The position numbers and the translations under genes were made by a program. Positions 57,381 through 64,000 of a DNA stretch of 64,000 bases are shown in pieces. Numbering within the stretch: position 1 is the first letter of the stretch; every line of letters begins with the position of its first letter. The notes under the pieces are model-generated. The model searched no databases. It had not been told where the DNA came from and saw only the letters and a list, made by a program, of their open reading frames with translations. The stretch spans positions 3,348,001 to 3,412,000 of the forward strand of contig NZ_CP160403.1 in the NCBI RefSeq assembly GCF_040782645.1, given 5' to 3'. This DNA is from Streptomyces sp. HUAS ZL42 (GTDB lineage Bacteria; Actinomycetota; Actinomycetes; Streptomycetales; Streptomycetaceae).

Positions 57381-57811
57381 CCGGGCGGGGCTGCCTCCAG
57401 CCACGCGAGAAAACCGGTCAGCGCGTCTTCGCTCATGGCGAGTTCGAGGCGCGTGCCCCGGTGCAGACAGGTGAGGATCACCGCGTCGGAGAGCAGCGCC
57501 AGTTCCTCCTCGCCCTCGGGGACACGACGGCCGGCCACCTCGATCGACGCGCGCTCCAGGACGCGGCGGGGACGGGGGGCGTAGGAGAAGACGCGGTACC
57601 ACTCGATGCGGTCGCCGTTGTAGCGGGCGACGCCGTAGCTCCAGCCTTTTCCGCTGGTGTCGGGTTTCTCCGGGACGTCCCAGCGCAGGCTGCAGTCGAA
57701 GGTGCCGCCGGAACGCTGGATGAGCCTGCGGCGCAGGCCGAAGACGAAAAGCCCCAGCACCACGAGGGCGACGACGATTCCGCACACAGTCAGAGCGAGG
57801 ACCATCGACAC
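57359..57811 (-). CDS. DUF2550 membrane protein
   Basis: 150 aa from GTG at 57811 (AGGAGG 3 nt upstream; ATG at 57805 is the alternative). One N-terminal transmembrane helix (about 5-27, VCGIVVALVVLGLFVFGLRR), then a cytoplasmic domain with WSYGVARYNGDRIEWYRVFS and a conserved acidic/Trp core. It always neighbours the atp operon in Streptomyces as far as I recall; role unknown. Separated from atpC by 122 nt. Confidence 0.82.
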   Translation of the reverse strand: MSMVLALTVCGIVVALVVLGLFVFGLRRRLIQRSGGTFDCSLRWDVPEKPDTSGKGWSYGVARYNGDRIEWYRVFSYAPRPRRVLERASIEVAGRRVPEGEEELALLSDAVILTCLHRGTRLELAMSEDALTGFLAWLEAAPPGQRVNVA

Positions 57812-57933
57812 CGACCTCCTCGTCTCCTAGGTAACGGAACGGAAAAAACATCCATATCTGCCTCAGCCGCGACCGGCACCGGATTGCTCCGGTCCCAGCC
57901 GCGGCTGAGTGACGTCATCGCATCAAGCGCGGG

Positions 57934-58308
57934 TCAGCGCGCCGCCGCCGCACGCAGTCGTACGTCCGCGCGGCGCTCGGCGGCTGCGTCGCCCTCCGCC
58001 TTCGCGCGCTCGAGCTCACGCTCCACGCGCTGGACGTCGATCTCGTCCGACAGCTCGGCGATCTCGGCCAGCAGCGACAGCTTGTTGTCCGCGAACGAGA
58101 TGAAACCGCCGTGCACCGCGGCGACGACCGTTCCACCATCACTCGTACGGATGGTCACCGGGCCCGACTCCAGCACACCGAGCAGCGGCTGGTGACCGGG
58201 CATGACGCCGATGTCGCCGGACGTGGTGCGCGCGACGACCAGGGTGGCCTCGCCGGACCAGACCTCTCGGTCGGCCGCGACCAGCGCGACGTGCAGCTCA
58301 GCAGCCAA
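57934..58308 (-). CDS. atpC: ATP synthase epsilon subunit
   Basis: 124 aa, TTG start at 58308 with GAGGAG 8 nt upstream. AAELHVALVAADREVWSGEA and IGVMPGHQPLLGVLESGPV are family hallmarks; the two-helix C-terminus is present (VERELERAKAEGDAAAERRA). Inhibitory/coupling subunit of F1. 194 nt after atpD, with hairpins between. Confidence 0.95.
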   Translation of the reverse strand: MAAELHVALVAADREVWSGEATLVVARTTSGDIGVMPGHQPLLGVLESGPVTIRTSDGGTVVAAVHGGFISFADNKLSLLAEIAELSDEIDVQRVERELERAKAEGDAAAERRADVRLRAAAAR

Positions 58309-58418
58309 GGGTGGCTCCTCGGGTCACCACCCGGCTCTCCTGCCGGGTGTTGCGTACAAGTCTAGTAGGACGCCGAGCACCAAGGTGCCGGGCCCCGCCC
58401 CGGGAGACTGCCGGGGGT

Positions 58419-58489
58419 CTGGGGGTTGTCCCCCAGGCAATGCAGCAGTGGGCGTGGGAGAGGGGGCGGGACGTGCCCCGCCCCCTCTC
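58419..58489 (-). terminator. hairpins between atpD and atpC
   Basis: Two hairpins: CTGGGGG-TTGT-CCCCCAG (58419-58436) and a 13-bp stem of about GAGAGGGGGCGGG around 58458-58489. The second begins about 14 nt after the atpD stop. They probably lower expression of atpC relative to atpD, or protect the message end. Confidence 0.6.
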
Positions 58490-58502
58490 ACGAGCACGGG
58501 GC

Positions 58503-60856
<2,354 letters not shown>

Positions 60857-60877
60857 GAGTCAGGTCCCTTCCTTACG

Positions 60878-62473
<1,596 letters not shown>

Positions 62474-62521
62474 CTGGGTTCCCTGCTCTCCTTGTTGGGC
62501 CCGAAGTTTCACTTTGGGGGT

Positions 62522-62538
62522 CTGGGGGCGACCCCCAG
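62522..62538. other. hairpin between atpH and atpA
   Basis: CTGGGGG-CGA-CCCCCAG hairpin in the 130-nt gap, a common Streptomyces intergenic palindrome type. Possible RNA-processing or stabilising element inside the operon. Confidence 0.5.
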
Positions 62539-62603
62539 GATTCTTCTGCACGGCCCAACCAGGGCCGTAAGCACGTACTACGTGTTCAGTTGCCGGGCTG
62601 CCG

Positions 62604-63419
62604 CTAGCTCGCCATGCGGCGGGCGGCGTCCTCGATGCGGTCCGCGAGGGAACCGTTGATCACCTCGTCGCCGACCTGCACCCGGATTCCGCCGAGGACC
62701 TCGGGGTCCACGTCGATGTTGAGGTGCATCTGGCGGCCGTAGAGCTTCGCGAGGGCGGCGCCCAGGCGCTGCTTCTGCGTGTCGCTCAGCGGCACCGCCG
62801 ACGTGACGACGGCCACCAGGCGGTCCCGGCGCTCGGCGGCGAGCTTGGACAGGGACTCGAGTCCCGACTCCAGGCTACGTCCCCGCGGCGCGGTCACAAG
62901 GCGCGTCACCAGACGCTCGGTGCCCTGGGCGGCCCGGCCGCCGAGCAGCCGGCGCAGCAGCTCGACCTTGGCCGAGGTGGCGGCCTTGCGGTCGGTCAGC
63001 GCGGCACGCAGCTCGGTGTTCGAGGAGACGATGCGCCCGAAGCGGAACAGCTCGTCCTCGACGTCGTCGAGCGCGCCGGCCTTCTGGGCGGCGGTGAGGT
63101 CGGCGGTGTTCGCCAGCTCCTCGAGGGCGTCCACCAGGTCGCGCGACTGCGACCAGCGGGAACGCACCATCCCGGACACCAGGTCGGCGCTCTCCCCGCT
63201 GACCTGGCCGCCGAGCAGACGCTGGGCCAGCCCGGCCTTGGCCTCACCGGCCTGCGCCGGGTCGGTCAGGACCCGACGCAGCGACACCTCGCGGTCGAGC
63301 AGCGCGGTGACGGCGGCCAGCTCGGTGGCGAGCGTGCCCGCGTCGACGGACGTGGAGTCCGTCAGCGCGTCGAGACGCTCGCGTGCGGCTGCCAGGGCCT
63401 CGCGGCTCGCTCCGTTCAT
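62604..63419 (-). CDS. atpH: ATP synthase delta subunit
   Basis: 271 aa, the long actinobacterial delta form. Helical N-terminus ([16 protein letters not shown]) and the OSCP-type C-terminus [20 protein letters not shown]. Overlaps the atpF stop by 3-4 nt (ATGA). Confidence 0.96.
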   Translation of the reverse strand: MNGASREALAAARERLDALTDSTSVDAGTLATELAAVTALLDREVSLRRVLTDPAQAGEAKAGLAQRLLGGQVSGESADLVSGMVRSRWSQSRDLVDALEELANTADLTAAQKAGALDDVEDELFRFGRIVSSNTELRAALTDRKAATSAKVELLRRLLGGRAAQGTERLVTRLVTAPRGRSLESGLESLSKLAAERRDRLVAVVTSAVPLSDTQKQRLGAALAKLYGRQMHLNIDVDPEVLGGIRVQVGDEVINGSLADRIEDAARRMAS

Positions 63420-63964
63420 CGCGCGGCCTCGGCCTTCTCCTCGAGCTCGTCGAGGAAGCGGTCGATGACGCGGCTCTGCCGGGCGTGGTCCTCGAGGGAC
63501 TCGCCGACGAGCTTGCCGGCCAGCTCGGTGGCGAGCTTGCCGACGTCCTGACGCAGCGCGGACGCGGCGGCCTTGCGGTCGGCCTCGATCTGCGAGTGGC
63601 CGGCGGCGACGATCTCCTCGCGCTGCCGCTGGCCCTCGGCACGCATCTCGGCGATGAGGGCGGCACCCTGCTCCTGCGCCTCCTGGCGCAGACGCGCGGC
63701 CTCGTGCCGGGCCTCGGCGAGCTGGGCCTTGTACTGCTCAAGGACGCTCTGGGCCTCGACCTTCATGGCCTCGGCCTCTTCGATACCGCCTTCGATCGCC
63801 GTACGACGCTCTTCCAGAACCTTGTTGATGTTCGGAAGCAGCTTCTTCCAGAAGAAGAAGAACACGATGGCGAAGGCGATGGTGCCGACGAGCAGCTCGG
63901 GGCCCGGAGGAAGCAGCGGGTTCTGCTCTTCCTCGGCCGCCAGCTGTACCAGGTTGGCGATCAC
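63416..63964 (-). CDS. atpF: ATP synthase b subunit
   Basis: 182 aa, GTG start at 63964 with GAAAGG 8 nt upstream. One transmembrane helix (about 25-42, VGTIAFAIVFFFFWKKLLP), then a long coiled coil forming the peripheral stalk. atpE and atpB should lie beyond the right edge. Confidence 0.96.
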   Translation of the reverse strand: MIANLVQLAAEEEQNPLLPPGPELLVGTIAFAIVFFFFWKKLLPNINKVLEERRTAIEGGIEEAEAMKVEAQSVLEQYKAQLAEARHEAARLRQEAQEQGAALIAEMRAEGQRQREEIVAAGHSQIEADRKAAASALRQDVGKLATELAGKLVGESLEDHARQSRVIDRFLDELEEKAEAAR

Positions 63965-64000
63965 ATCAGTGCCTTTCGTCGATACGTGTCGGGTAAGGGG

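Noticed and set aside
62474..62551. Upstream ATG for atpA at 62551
   Set aside because: The added residues ([12 protein letters not shown]...) are encoded by an intergenic hairpin and are not part of alpha subunits.

Overview
The window is high-GC actinobacterial DNA, almost certainly a Streptomyces chromosome core region. Codon third positions are GC-saturated, many starts are GTG, several genes look leaderless, and the order pfkA-pta-ackA-pyk ... icmA ... meaB-thiolase-mce-scy-filP ... nucS ... chitinase-atp operon matches the S. coelicolor chromosome around SCO5426 to SCO5367 as I remember it (from memory, not checked). No tRNA, rRNA, CRISPR array or insertion sequence was seen.

Layout. 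1-6.0 kb: glycolysis and acetate overflow (pfkA, pta-ackA, pyk), closed by a perfect 18-bp terminator. 6.1-8.7 kb: a three-gene secreted/membrane operon (DUF6230, DUF6114, a Ser-rich exported protein) with a palindrome-rich upstream region. 9.4-14.1 kb: a thioredoxin-fold protein, a TetR regulator, isobutyryl-CoA mutase large subunit (icmA) under a two-operator promoter, DUF3817 and MarR. 14.1-14.93 kb: a non-coding island of degenerate tandem repeats. 14.93-17.8 kb: an SRPBCC-DUF4166-TetR operon with two palindromic operators, then DUF3817 and MTH1187. 18.0-20.1 kb: three coupled AIM24 paralogues. 20.2-22.2 kb: MarR and a TasA-like/SipW-like pair. 22.4-25.2 kb: meaB, thiolase and methylmalonyl-CoA epimerase. 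25.4-30.4 kb: the apical coiled-coil proteins Scy and FilP. 30.7-36.3 kb: an ABC exporter, a zinc-site protein, a flavin-dependent oxidoreductase, a small conserved protein and nucS. 36.4-40.5 kb: a membrane-anchored ATPase with a long Ser/Thr/Pro tail, a STAS protein and 3-hydroxybutyryl-CoA dehydrogenase. 40.7-52.1 kb: the accessory part, holding a frameshifted small gene, a lipoprotein, decayed orphan rhs and immunity fragments, an intact SUKH immunity gene and an approximately 8.7-kb exported Rhs/YD toxin gene with a C-terminal nuclease and one frameshift. 52.4-57.3 kb: MmpS-like protein, L,D-transpeptidase-like lipoprotein, cob(I)alamin adenosyltransferase, a decayed response-regulator stretch, and a chitinase behind the classic direct-repeat chitinase promoter. 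57.4-64 kb: DUF2550 and the ATP synthase operon (atpF-H-A-G-D-C), cut at the right edge before atpE.

How the genes work together. Genes for C4/C3 acyl-CoA chemistry and its B12 support recur across the window: IcmA, MeaB, epimerase, PduO adenosyltransferase, thiolase and 3-hydroxybutyryl-CoA dehydrogenase. Central carbon flux (pfkA, pyk, pta-ackA) and the ATP synthase bracket the region. The most system-like accessory locus is the Rhs nuclease with SUKH immunity and decayed orphan cassettes downstream, a polymorphic toxin locus. Regulatory palindromes are unusually clear at icmA, at the SRPBCC-DUF4166-TetR operon and at the thioredoxin/TetR divergent region.
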